Of a DNA stretch of 64,000 nucleotides, positions 1-9,559 are shown piece after piece. Within the stretch, counting starts at the first letter, position 1, and every line of letters begins with the position of its first letter. The stretch is from NCBI GenBank assembly GCA_963843255.1, contig CAWJJQ010000014.1:62001-126000 (forward strand), given 5' to 3'. Under the pieces are notes generated by a model that was given only the letters and a program-made list of their open reading frames with translations, did not search any database and was not told the DNA's origin. The DNA comes from Bog-159 sp963843255 (lineage in GTDB: Bacteria; Acidobacteriota; Terriglobia; Bryobacterales; Bryobacteraceae). The translations under genes and the position numbers were made by a program.

Positions 1-14
1 AAATCGCCCTCACG

Positions 15-923
15 GTGAAGACGACCGGCCTGCCGCCGCTGCCCCCGGAGGTCGCTGCGAAATTGACGGTCGAGCAAAGGGCCCAGATCGACGCCAAGGC
101 CAAAAAAATAGCCGCCGAGGCGCCCCGAACCACGGTCAAGAAGAGCTGCCTCGAAGCGAAGGAACTGGAGCAGCCGATCACGCTCCTGTTCGGCGATGAA
201 CAGGGATGCCGCCAGACGGTAACCAGTTCTACCCGCTCGCGCCTCGATATTCGCGTGGAGTGCGGCAGCGGCACGGAGCTTGGGGGCGGCACGGTCTTGA
301 TCGATGTAGTCGATCCGAAGAGCGCGAAGGTTTCCTCGGAATGGTCGGCCTCGGATGGCGCGCGGACCCTGAAGATGAGTTCCACGGCTAAGTTGAAATG
401 GCTTGCGGAGAGCTGCGAAAGGCCGGTAGAGCCGGCTTTACAGACGGCTGCTCCGCCCCAGAGAGCCCCTGCACCGAAACCAGTACCGCCGCCTCCCCAA
501 ACGACGCCGCCCAAACCGGCGCCTGCTCCCGCGCGGGCTTCCGCACCGCCGCAGCCGGCCGTGCGTAGGGAAGCGCCGCTCGCTGCCGCAATTCCGTCCA
601 GTCCTCCGGCTGACGCCGGCTACTATTACGTACTGGGACGCGAGCAGACCGCCCGCAACGACCTTTGGGCGGCCTTGCGCACGCTGAACCGGGCCATCGA
701 ACTGGATCCGCAGCGCGCCACGTCTTACAACGCGCGCGGCTATGTCTACCTGCGGCTGCGGAACTACGCCAATGCGATCGTGGAGTTCTCAGAGGCCATT
801 CGGCTGCGGCCGGATTACGCCAACGCGTTCCGTAATCGGGCCATCGCGCGCCGGCACACGGACGACCTGAAGGGGGCCGGCGAAGACGACCAGAAGGCCG
901 CGGAACTGGAAAAAAAACACTGA
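15..923 (+). CDS. Proline-rich linker and TPR-repeat protein, probably 5'-truncated by window edge
   Basis: The C-terminal third (about residues 200-300) reads as tetratricopeptide repeats, with the periodic A/Y/N-G/Y-A pattern around 'ARGYVYLRLRNYANAIVEFSEA'-like helices, so it probably mediates protein-protein contacts. Residues 1-130 are an unrecognised domain with two or three Cys, and residues 140-195 are a Pro/Ala-rich linker. The first in-frame start is a GTG at base 15, but the frame stays open to base 1 and no signal peptide is seen, so the true N-terminus may lie outside the window. No catalytic motif is visible. Function unknown beyond TPR scaffolding. Confidence 0.7.
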   Translation: MKTTGLPPLPPEVAAKLTVEQRAQIDAKAKKIAAEAPRTTVKKSCLEAKELEQPITLLFGDEQGCRQTVTSSTRSRLDIRVECGSGTELGGGTVLIDVVDPKSAKVSSEWSASDGARTLKMSSTAKLKWLAESCERPVEPALQTAAPPQRAPAPKPVPPPPQTTPPKPAPAPARASAPPQPAVRREAPLAAAIPSSPPADAGYYYVLGREQTARNDLWAALRTLNRAIELDPQRATSYNARGYVYLRLRNYANAIVEFSEAIRLRPDYANAFRNRAIARRHTDDLKGAGEDDQKAAELEKKH

Positions 924-935
924 CGCCAGACGCGC

Positions 936-1391
936 CTATGTCATGCAGATGCGCACGGCGCGGGCGTCGATGGCCGGGCCCAAGCCCTCCAGCACCGGCG
1001 CCGGCAGTTGCGCCTGGGCCATCTGAAATAGCTCGTTCTCCTCGCGGCGGATGTGAGCGGTAAGCAGATCGCACAACTGCTCGAGCAACAGGCAGGAGGG
1101 CGCGGCGCGCAACTGCGACACCAGTTCTTCCATGCGGCGATGTTCCGCGATCAGCTCCGCCACCAGCGGCAGGGGTCCCAGGGCTGTTTGGATGGCCGGG
1201 AACAGGAGCTGTTCTTCGATCTCGAAATGATTCGCCAGTTCCAGGTCATAACGGTCCACGGCGCGCCTCGCGAGTTTGGCAATATTGTCCGGCGAGGAAT
1301 CGTGCGCGAGCGAACGGCGCGTGAGCACCCCCAGGGCCAGCCCGTTGTGATGCTGTTGGGAAAGCGGAATCAAGCTGGGATCGCGCCGCAT
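936..1391 (-). CDS. Hemerythrin-like HHE cation-binding domain protein
   Basis: A 151-residue protein with the spacing of a four-helix hemerythrin/HHE fold: an early QHHNG histidine pair, HFEIEEQ (HxxxE), EHRRMEE and HIRREENE (HxxxE), which together would hold a di-iron centre. The family binds O2, NO or iron, or senses them. The start is the ATG at 1391 because the protein there begins directly before the first metal-ligand helix; longer forms read through a neighbouring gene on the other strand. It is divergent from the small gene starting at 1417, leaving a 25-bp shared spacer. Physiological ligand unknown. Confidence 0.82.
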   Translation of the reverse strand: MRRDPSLIPLSQQHHNGLALGVLTRRSLAHDSSPDNIAKLARRAVDRYDLELANHFEIEEQLLFPAIQTALGPLPLVAELIAEHRRMEELVSQLRAAPSCLLLEQLCDLLTAHIRREENELFQMAQAQLPAPVLEGLGPAIDARAVRICMT

Positions 1392-1416
1392 GGTCCTGCC
1401 TGCTACTATAGCGAAA

Positions 1417-1674
1417 ATGAACTGGAACGATGCCGCGGAAGACTTGCTCGGAGCGATCCTGGCGCAAACGCCGCGCCCTGTACGCGAGGAAACGGAGGCG
1501 CAGCTTCGCGGCGCCGCCGAGCAATTGGCCGGGGACGATGGCAAGAACCGGGTGGGAGTGGAAACACTGATAGCGGCCTGGGTTGCCAGTACGCCGGAGA
1601 CCATTCGTCCGGATTTGCCGCGGCAGATGGAGCGGTTCGGGCTGGACCCGGCGGAATACGCGCATCTTTTATAG
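1417..1674 (+). CDS. Small protein resembling the PCP_red domain
   Basis: An 85-residue protein beginning MNWNDAAEDLL. The pattern W-x-x-x-A ... TPRPVR ... E-x-x-L-x-x-A-A ... V-x-x-E-T-L is like the small PCP_red domain found at the C-terminus of light-independent protochlorophyllide reductase subunit B and as stand-alone proteins in non-phototrophs. The match is by eye and weak. The ATG at 1417 is preferred over an upstream in-frame GTG/ATG at 1390 because the latter overlaps the divergent hemerythrin start. Role unknown; the shared divergent promoter with the hemerythrin gene hints at a redox-linked function. Confidence 0.5.
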   Translation: MNWNDAAEDLLGAILAQTPRPVREETEAQLRGAAEQLAGDDGKNRVGVETLIAAWVASTPETIRPDLPRQMERFGLDPAEYAHLL

Positions 1675-1677
1675 CCG

Positions 1678-2673
1678 CTACCGATCGCCAATCGATGGGA
1701 TGACGAACTTCTCCACCAGTAGGAAGTGCTCCGGGTACTCCGGCTTCTTCCAGTCCGAAGTGCAGAGCACCACCATATCCGCGCGCGGGATCACCATCAG
1801 ATACTGGCCGCCATATCCCCTGGCGTAGAACGCATCGTAGCCGCTGATGCTTGCGATCCACCACATGTACCCGTAACGCGCGCGCTCGGCGAAGAAGTCG
1901 CCTTCATTCTGCTGCTTCGTAGACTCGGCGATAAACGATGGCGCGATGAGCCGCTTCCCCTGCCAGGCGCCGCGCCCCAGGTACAGTTCGCCGAGCTTGA
2001 GGATATCGCGGGAACGGAACAACCCGCTCATGCCCCCGGACTGCAGGCCGGTCTGGTCGGCATACCAGGCCACGCCATCCATCCCCAGCGGATCGAATAG
2101 CTCGCGCCGGGCGAAATCAAGGACCGATGCGCCGGCCGCCTTCCGCAGCACTCCGCCAAGCACATGGGCGGCGGCGCTGCTGTATTTGAATCCGGTGCCG
2201 GGAGGGTACAAAAGCGGCTGCCGCAGAATGGCGGCGAGGGGATCCGCGAGCCCTTTATCAAAGCTCAGCGGCATTTCGTCGATGCCGGACGACATGGTCA
2301 ACATGTGCCTGATGGTGATGTCTTTTATGCGCGGATCGCCGGCCGCATTGCGGTACTCCGGGAAATAATCGAGCACCCGGTTGTCCAGCGACGAGATCAG
2401 GCCTTTCTTCAAGGCGATGCCCACCAGGGCTGACGAAACGCTCTTGGTCATGGACTGGATATTGTGCGGCGTATCGCGGGATGCATCGCCGTAATATTCT
2501 TCGAAAACCAGGCGCCCGTGGCGGGCGATGAGCAGGCTGCGGACGTGCGGCAGGTCCGCCTGAATGTGGGCGTCCAGGCGCGACAAAACGTCGGCTCGGA
2601 GGTCTTCGCCGGGCGGCGGGGAAAGCGGCCAGAGCAGCGCGAGGCTTAACCAGCTTAAGGTCCCGGTTATCAC
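1678..2673 (-). CDS. Serine beta-lactamase-fold hydrolase (class C / esterase type)
   Basis: A 331-residue exported protein: residues 1-25 form a hydrophobic signal sequence. The SxxK motif appears as SMTK in 'QSMTKSVSSALVG', the second motif as KYSSAAAHV (Y-S-S in place of Y-x-N), and a GYGGQY segment near the C-terminus stands where the KTG box lies. This family covers class C beta-lactamases, D-aminopeptidases and esterases such as EstB, so substrate cannot be told. Start is a GTG at 2673. It lies 18 bp behind the DoxX-like bufD gene in the same direction, so it may be the last gene of that operon. Confidence 0.85.
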   Translation of the reverse strand: MITGTLSWLSLALLWPLSPPPGEDLRADVLSRLDAHIQADLPHVRSLLIARHGRLVFEEYYGDASRDTPHNIQSMTKSVSSALVGIALKKGLISSLDNRVLDYFPEYRNAAGDPRIKDITIRHMLTMSSGIDEMPLSFDKGLADPLAAILRQPLLYPPGTGFKYSSAAAHVLGGVLRKAAGASVLDFARRELFDPLGMDGVAWYADQTGLQSGGMSGLFRSRDILKLGELYLGRGAWQGKRLIAPSFIAESTKQQNEGDFFAERARYGYMWWIASISGYDAFYARGYGGQYLMVIPRADMVVLCTSDWKKPEYPEHFLLVEKFVIPSIGDR

Positions 2674-2691
2674 TAACTGAATTGGACCACG

Positions 2692-3150
2692 TTACGCGGG
2701 CTTGCGGCGGGCGATCAGCGCATCCAGGGAGAACAGGCCGGGGCCGAAGATCAGGACGATCAGGAACGCGAGCAGGAAGGTGTAGGGCGCTGCGGCGTAG
2801 AACTTGTCCGGATCGGAGAAGACCGAGAACAGCGCTTCGCGATCGGCGGCGATGAATGCCACCAGCATGTCGCAGGTGAGCAGCAACGCAATGAGCCGCG
2901 ATCCCAGGCCCAGCATGATCAGGATGCCGCCTACAAATTCGAGCGCGACGATGCAGGGCGCATTCAAGCCGGGCAACGGAATGCCGAGACTGGTGAAGAA
3001 ATCCGTCACCTTAGCCAGGTTATGCAGCTTGCCCCAGCCGGTCTGCATCATCTGGAATCCCCAGTAGAGGCGCACCAGCAGCAGAAACGGCGACTGCAGG
3101 TGAGAGGCCGCCCAGATGAGCCGTTCGTACAGGCGCGTGAGGAGGGTCAT
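2692..3150 (-). CDS. bufD: DoxX-family membrane protein (BufD-like)
   Basis: A 152-residue protein with four hydrophobic segments and the DoxX hallmark 'LVRLYWGFQMMQTGWGKL' near the N-terminus, then G-P-G-L-F-S-L-D near the C-terminus. It sits in the cytoplasmic membrane. DoxX proteins are regular companions of DUF692/DUF2063 genes, where the gene is called bufD or hvfV. The start is the ATG at 3150, which shares one base with the stop of the upstream gene (TGATG), indicating translational coupling. Symbol is assigned by operon context, not by a distinctive sequence signature. Confidence 0.82.
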   Translation of the reverse strand: MTLLTRLYERLIWAASHLQSPFLLLVRLYWGFQMMQTGWGKLHNLAKVTDFFTSLGIPLPGLNAPCIVALEFVGGILIMLGLGSRLIALLLTCDMLVAFIAADREALFSVFSDPDKFYAAAPYTFLLAFLIVLIFGPGLFSLDALIARRKPA

Positions 3151-3992
3151 CAGCAGAGCCAGCCCATCTCGGCCCACGCGCCGAACCAGGTTTCGACACG
3201 GCGGCGCAGCTCCTCAACGGGCGCGGGGCTATCCTCCAGGGCCGCCTCCATAGCTTTGCCGACGGGCAAACCCTGCTGCAGCGCGGTCAGGATGCGAAAT
3301 TCTTCGGGTTCCACACGGCGGTAGTAAACCATGAAATCGAGGCGGTGGACCGCCAGGAAAATGTGCTCCGGCTGCATGCGGCTGATGCGGCGCACCATGC
3401 CGCCGGTCTTGCGCTTCAGCACCGCGTTGCTGGCGGTGCCGTGCTCCTCGGAAGCGGCATTTACCTTCACGCGCAGATCGTCAACCGGATAACGCAATTC
3501 GATCAGCCGAACATAAGGCTGCAAACCCATGTGCAGGCCGGGGCCCAATTCCAGCAGATCCTCGGGGCCGAGGACTTTCTTGGATTCCCCGTCGAAGGCC
3601 TCGATGTGCGCCCATTCCAGGCGGATCATGTCGAGGGCCGGCTCCAGACGGTCGCCCGCATGGCCGGGATTCAGGCGCAGCCAGCCTTCCAGACGCGATC
3701 CCAGGTTGCGCAGGGTCCAGGATTCCGAAGGCAACTCCGTCAGGTACGCCTGGGCCAGGCGTGCGAAGGCCCGCTGGCCGACGACTGCGCGCAAACCCGA
3801 AAAGTCTTCGAAGAGCGAATCGAGCAAGCGGTACCAGTAGCTGCGGCTGTAAATCTCCAGGCGCTCGCGGGAGGTCAGGCGGTCATTGGGCTTCAGGTAA
3901 GCGGCCGCGGCTTTAGGATCGAGGCGATCGCCGGGGGCCAGCGGACGCATCAGGTCGGCCGCCATGCGCCGCTGCAGAGCGAGCAGGCTCAC
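3150..3992 (-). CDS. bufC: DUF2063 / HvfC-BufC family partner protein of an MNIO enzyme
   Basis: A 280-residue protein with the DUF2063 N-terminal signature (L-x-x-L-Q-x-x-M, then RLEIYSRSYWYRLLDSL, then L-x-A-Y-L-x-x-x-P-S-x-S-W-T-L-R-N-L-G), a domain that binds the precursor peptide and presents it to the DUF692 enzyme in bufferin and methanobactin-type systems. The chosen start is the GTG at 3992, four bases inside the end of the MNIO gene (GTGA overlap), because homology begins there; an upstream ATG in the same frame at 4139 would only add out-of-family sequence. Coupled at both ends to its neighbours, so dosage is probably matched with bufB and bufD. Confidence 0.87.
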   Translation of the reverse strand: MSLLALQRRMAADLMRPLAPGDRLDPKAAAAYLKPNDRLTSRERLEIYSRSYWYRLLDSLFEDFSGLRAVVGQRAFARLAQAYLTELPSESWTLRNLGSRLEGWLRLNPGHAGDRLEPALDMIRLEWAHIEAFDGESKKVLGPEDLLELGPGLHMGLQPYVRLIELRYPVDDLRVKVNAASEEHGTASNAVLKRKTGGMVRRISRMQPEHIFLAVHRLDFMVYYRRVEPEEFRILTALQQGLPVGKAMEAALEDSPAPVEELRRRVETWFGAWAEMGWLC

Positions 3993-4837
3993 GGCGCCAC
4001 CACGGCCGGAGCGGCGATGTACTTTTCGGCCTTGCGCGCTTCGGCATGCACTTCGTCGAACGACGGAATGCGGTCGTCCCATTCGAGCAGCGTCGCGGTG
4101 TGACCCACGCGGCGGACGGCGTGCTCGTAGAGCTTCCATACGGGATCGATCACGGGGTGGTCGTGGGTATCCAGGATGTACTTGGTGAATTTCGAATGTC
4201 CGGCGATGTGGATCTGTGCCACGCGTTCGGGCGCCACGCTGTTCAGATATTCGTACGGATCGAAACTATGATTGCGCGAAGACACGTAAATATTGTTCAC
4301 GTCCAGCAGAATGCCGCAGTCGGCGCGCTCCACCACCTCGTTCAAAAATTCCCACTCGGTCATTTCGGATTCGTGAAACTCCGCATAACTGCTCACGTTT
4401 TCGACCGCTATGGGGATCTCGAGATAAGACCGGGCCTCGCGCACCTTGCGCGCTGTAATTTTCGCAGCTTCGAAAGTGTAAGGCATAGGTAGCAGATCGT
4501 GCGAGTACCGGCCGTCCACACTGCCCCAGCAAAGATGATCGGTGAGCCAGGGCGTCTTGGTTCGCTTCACCAGCGCTTTCAGGCGGCGCAGGTGATCGCG
4601 ATTGAGCGGCTCGGCCGATCCGAAATACATGGAGACGCCGTGCTGCACAACCTTATATTGTTCGAGGATCTGATCGAGGATGGCCAGCGGACGGCCGCCA
4701 TCCACCATGTAATTCTCGGAAATGATCTCAAACCAGCCCACTACCGGTTTCTTTTCCAGGATGTGCTGGTAGTGCGGGATGCGGAGGCCCACACCGATAC
4801 CGTATTCGGTAAAAGCGTTAAATCGATTTGCCGGCAC
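3989..4837 (-). CDS. bufB: DUF692 multinuclear non-heme iron oxidative enzyme (MNIO, BufB/HvfB-like)
   Basis: A 282-residue DUF692 protein, the usual family length. The TIM-barrel metal ligands are visible: G-x-G-L-R-x-P-H (H22), E41 in ISENY, H66 in QHGVSM, D100 in TDHLCW, E146 in VENVSSY, D179 and N181 in LLDVNN, H210 and H214 in HIAGH, H225 in DTHDHP, and E252 in LLEWDD. MNIOs bind two or three irons and modify Cys residues in ribosomal peptides, for instance to thiooxazole or oxazolone/thioamide. Start is a GTG at 4837 with no clear Shine-Dalgarno sequence, lying 72 bp behind the precursor stop with a hairpin in between. The metabolite made here is inferred, not shown. Confidence 0.92.
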   Translation of the reverse strand: MPANRFNAFTEYGIGVGLRIPHYQHILEKKPVVGWFEIISENYMVDGGRPLAILDQILEQYKVVQHGVSMYFGSAEPLNRDHLRRLKALVKRTKTPWLTDHLCWGSVDGRYSHDLLPMPYTFEAAKITARKVREARSYLEIPIAVENVSSYAEFHESEMTEWEFLNEVVERADCGILLDVNNIYVSSRNHSFDPYEYLNSVAPERVAQIHIAGHSKFTKYILDTHDHPVIDPVWKLYEHAVRRVGHTATLLEWDDRIPSFDEVHAEARKAEKYIAAPAVVAP

Positions 4838-4849
4838 TGTGATTTGGAG

Positions 4850-4902
4850 AAAAAGGCGGTCCGGGAGGGCGGCTCTACGTAGTGGTCGCCAGCCGGACCG
4901 CC
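4850..4902 (-). terminator. Terminator-like hairpin between bufA and bufB
   Basis: A perfect 10-bp inverted repeat, GGCGGTCCGG at 4855-4864 against CCGGACCGCC at 4893-4902, with a 28-nt loop that can form a further small GGCG/CGCC stem. In the direction of transcription the stem is followed at once by TTTTT (bases 4854-4850). It falls in the 72-bp gap between the precursor and the MNIO gene. The arrangement suggests partial termination, so that much more precursor than enzyme is made; it could also be a 3' stabiliser of a short precursor transcript. Confidence 0.65.
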
Positions 4903-4909
4903 TGGCGGA

Positions 4910-5221
4910 TTACGAGGTTTTCTTGTTGGAGCCGTCGGTAGCGCAACCGCCCTTGCCCTTGCAGGAGTTCTTGCCCTTGCAGCCGTTGTCGCTGGTCTTG
5001 CAGCCGCCCTTGCCCTTGCAGGAATTCTGGCCCTTACAGGCATGCTTGTCCTTCTTTGCCTCAAACATGCCGGAGGATTGTCCAGCCAGGTTGCTGGCGG
5101 AAGCAAAGCTTTGCCCGGCGGAACTGGAGGAAACGGTGCTTGCGTTTAGGCGCGTCATGGTGCCACCCAGCAGGCCCGTGAACGCCGCGGTGAGTACTAG
5201 AGAGCTTTTCGAAACTTTCAT
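4910..5221 (-). CDS. bufA: Cys-rich secreted RiPP precursor, bufferin type (BufA-like)
   Basis: A 103-residue protein. Residues 1-27 form a Sec-type signal peptide (K3, K5, hydrophobic core to about residue 20, then small residues before STVSSSS). Residues 28-58 are a Ser/Ala linker. Residues 60-94 hold two copies of the unit CKG-x-NSCKGKGGC, with six Cys (62, 68, 74, 81, 87, 93) spaced six apart within each unit. The Cys-Lys-Gly core is that of bufferin/HvfA-like precursors, whose Cys are modified by the neighbouring MNIO and which bind copper in the periplasm. ATG start at 5221 with AAGGAAGGGG about 10 bp upstream. First gene of the buf operon. Confidence 0.88.
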   Translation of the reverse strand: MKVSKSSLVLTAAFTGLLGGTMTRLNASTVSSSSAGQSFASASNLAGQSSGMFEAKKDKHACKGQNSCKGKGGCKTSDNGCKGKNSCKGKGGCATDGSNKKTS

Positions 5222-5404
5222 GGTCTTAAATGCCCCTTCCTTTGTGGGTTATTCCCAAAATCCCTCGAAATTTTTTCCGTAATGCCGCATGGAGGCCGGT
5301 AAACACACCCTCCGCGGTTCCTTAGAGTATACGACAGGCACACGGAGACCGGATTGCGGAATTGACCCGGTAAATACGGAGCGGTCCGCTATGCTGGAAG
5401 CAGG

Positions 5405-6996
<1,592 letters not shown>

Positions 6997-7075
6997 TTCT
7001 TCATATGCTAGCTCCACAATGAAGGGGTGTTGCGGGTCTTATAATGGAAGTTAAAGTCAAACCTGGAGTTTTTTA

Positions 7076-9155
7076 ATGCAAATATCCAAAGTACGTCGCC
7101 GTCTGGCGGCCGTGGCGTCCTGCGGCCTGCTTTTGAGCTGCATTCCCTTAGCGGCAGACGAGGGTATGTGGACGTTCGACAATCCACCCGTCAAGCAACT
7201 TGAAGAGAAGTACCACTTCACGCCCACGCAGGAGTGGCTGGACCACGTGCGCCTGTCCTGTGTGCGGCTGAACGACGGCGGTTCGGGGTCGTTCGTCAGC
7301 CCGCACGGCCTGCTGCTGACCAATCATCACGTGGCGCGCGGCCAACTGCAAAAGAACTCGACTGCCGAGCACGATTATGTGAAGAACGGGTTTTACGCGG
7401 CCACTCCGGAAGAGGAGATGAAGTCGCCGGACCTGGAAGTGAACGTGCTCGTCTCTATGGAGAACGTCACGCCGGCGGTGGTGGCTGCCCTCAAGGGCTC
7501 CAAAACGCCGGAAGAAGAATTCACCAAGCGCAAAGCCGTGATCGCGAATATCGAGCGCGAAAGTATGCAAAAGACCGGGTTGCGTTCGGACGTGGTGACG
7601 CTCTACCAGGGCGGCGAATACTGGCTGTACCGGTATAAGAAGTACACCGATGTGCGGATCGTGTTCGCGCCGGAGGAGCAGGCGGCGTTTTTCGGCGGCG
7701 ATCCGGACAACTTCACCTATCCGCGGTACGACCTGGACATGGCGCTGTTCCGCGTTTACGAGAACGGCAAGCCGATCGACAGCAGCAACTATCTGAAGTG
7801 GAATCCGAAGGGCGCGGGCGACAATGAGTTGGTGTTTGTGCCCGGGCATCCCGGCAGCACGCAACGCCTCGATACGGTGGCGCAGCTTGAATTCGAGCGC
7901 GACTATCGCGAGCCGAACATTCTGAAGATGCTGAAGAACCGTGTAGCGGTGCTGGAGAAGTACTCGACGCAGGGTCCGGAACAGGCCCGCCAGGCGGCCT
8001 CCATGATTTTTGGCTTGCAGAACAGCGTAAAGGCGTTCGAGGGGCGCTACAAGGGGTTGCTCGATAAGAACGTGATGGGGACGAAAGCAGAAAGACGAAC
8101 AGGAGTTCAAAGCCAAAGTAATGGCGAATGCGGAGTGGAAGCGCGCGTACGGCGGCGCGTGGGATGCCATCGCGGAAGCCATGCGCAAGGATGCTTCGCG
8201 GGTTAAACAGCAGTACTATCGCAGCACGGATTCGCAGCTCAGCACCACAGCCGCGACCCTTGTCGATTACGTCGCCGAGGTCAAGAAGCCGGACGGCGAA
8301 CGGCTACCGGGCTTTCACGAGGCACAACTGGAATCGCTGCGGCATCGCCTGTTTTCGCCGGCGCCGGTGTATCCGGCACTGGAGATCGCGCGCATGACGG
8401 GCGCGCTCGAAGCGGACGTGGCCGAACTCGGTGCGAACGATCCGTTCCTGAAGATGATCCTCAACGGGCGCTCGCCGCATGAGGTGGCGACGGGACTGGT
8501 GAATGGAACCAAGCTGGCCGACCCGGCTCTCCGCAAAAAACTGGTAGAGGGCGGCGAAGCGGCGGTGGCGGCTTCGGACGATCCGATGATCGCGCTGTTC
8601 CGGAAGCTCGATCCCATGCGGCGCGAAATGATCAAGTGGGAGGAAGACAACGTCCAGAGCGTGGAGCAGGAAGCCGGCGAGAAGCTGGGCAAGGCGCGGT
8701 TCGCGGCGTACGGCAAGACCACTTATCCGGATGCCACGTTCACCCTGCGGCTATCCTACGGCCAGGTGAAGGGCTACCCCATGAACGGCACGGAGGCGCC
8801 CTACAAAACCACCTTCTACGGGCTGTACGACCGCGCCAACAGCTTCGATTTCGACGGGCCGTTCTACCTGCCGTCGCGTTATAAGGAAGACCGCGCGAAG
8901 CTGGACTTGGCGACGCCGCTCGATTTCGTGACGACCAACGACATTATCGGCGGCAATTCGGGCTCGCCGGTGATCAATCGCAACGCGGAAATCGTAGGTC
9001 TGATCTTCGATGGCAATATCGAGTCGCTGGTGGGCGATTTCGTGTACGACGGGACGTCCAATCGCGCGGTGGCGGTACATACGGCGGGCATGACGGAAGC
9101 ACTGCGGAAGCTGTATGGCACCCAGCGGGTGTTGAGGGAAATGCTGGGCGACTAG
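7076..9155 (+). CDS. S46-family dipeptidyl-peptidase (DPP7/DPP11 type), frameshifted near 8090
   Basis: Two overlapping frames (7076 to about 8090, and about 8090 to 9155) together give a full-length S46 peptidase of about 690 residues. A signal peptide (to about residue 25) precedes WTFDNPP, typical of the family. The catalytic His is in LLTNHHVARG, the Asp probably in YDLDMALFR, and the Ser in GGNSGSPVINR, in the second frame. S46 enzymes release dipeptides from periplasmic peptides. The break lies in the A-rich stretch around 8086-8100; dropping one A there restores a continuous reading (G-x-K-x-K-D-E-Q-E-F). ATG start at 7076 with GGAG 8 bp upstream. The protein is otherwise intact, so either a fresh mutation or an indel error. 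Confidence 0.85.
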
Positions 9156-9556
9156 TCGTTGTAATGACTCAGAAACAGCAGGCCGTCATGGTCGATTAGA
9201 CCTAAACGGAATCGGTCCAACCACCCGGAACGCCCTACGACGTTCCGAGTGATGGTCTTTTCGCCGGCGAAATATACCGTGGTGTCAAATGTCCAGTCGA
9301 AGCAGGCTAGAGTAACGGAATGTCCATAGGCGTCGAACGCGCTATTAGCCGTTCCAAACCGTTGAGGCAGACCGCTCTCAACGGTAATACCCAACTGCTC
9401 GGCATACTCTCTCTGAAAGATACAGTACGAGGCAGCTGTATCAACCTTCGCAAGCAGTCTGGCGGATCTTGCGCCGGCCGTTAATGTGATTGGCACCTCA
9501 ATCCCAAGCCGAGATGCTAAATAGCTGTGGGTGGCTTGGAAAGTCAGGGTTTCCAT
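9152..9556 (-). CDS. Retropepsin-like aspartic protease-fold protein
   Basis: A 134-residue protein. The active-site box reads V-D-T-A-A-S (D39-S43) inside 'LLAKVDTAASYCIF', the D-T/S-G/A-A-S motif of retroviral-type aspartic proteases; bacterial relatives are single-domain and would work as homodimers. A C-terminal RNVVGRSGWLDRFRLGLIDHDG segment corresponds to the hydrophobic-G-R-x end of the fold. Starts at an ATG three bases behind the stop expected for the DUF5678 protein, so the two are likely co-translated. Whether it is a working protease is unknown. Its 3' end overlaps the convergent S46 gene by 4 bp. Confidence 0.68.
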   Translation of the reverse strand: METLTFQATHSYLASRLGIEVPITLTAGARSARLLAKVDTAASYCIFQREYAEQLGITVESGLPQRFGTANSAFDAYGHSVTLACFDWTFDTTVYFAGEKTITRNVVGRSGWLDRFRLGLIDHDGLLFLSHYND

Positions 9557-9559
9557 GGT

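Noticed and set aside
3345..4103. Plus-strand ORF opposite the bufC gene
   Set aside because: Shadow with Gln/Ala/Arg-rich composition; the minus-strand DUF2063 and MNIO genes explain this DNA.
5240..5350. ECF-sigma promoter ahead of bufA
   Set aside because: GGAAC-like and GGGAATAA-like words occur, but no matching -10 at a proper distance could be supported.
7040..7045. TATAAT ahead of the S46 gene as a promoter
   Set aside because: The -10 is perfect but no acceptable -35 lies 16-18 bp upstream, so it was not listed as a feature.
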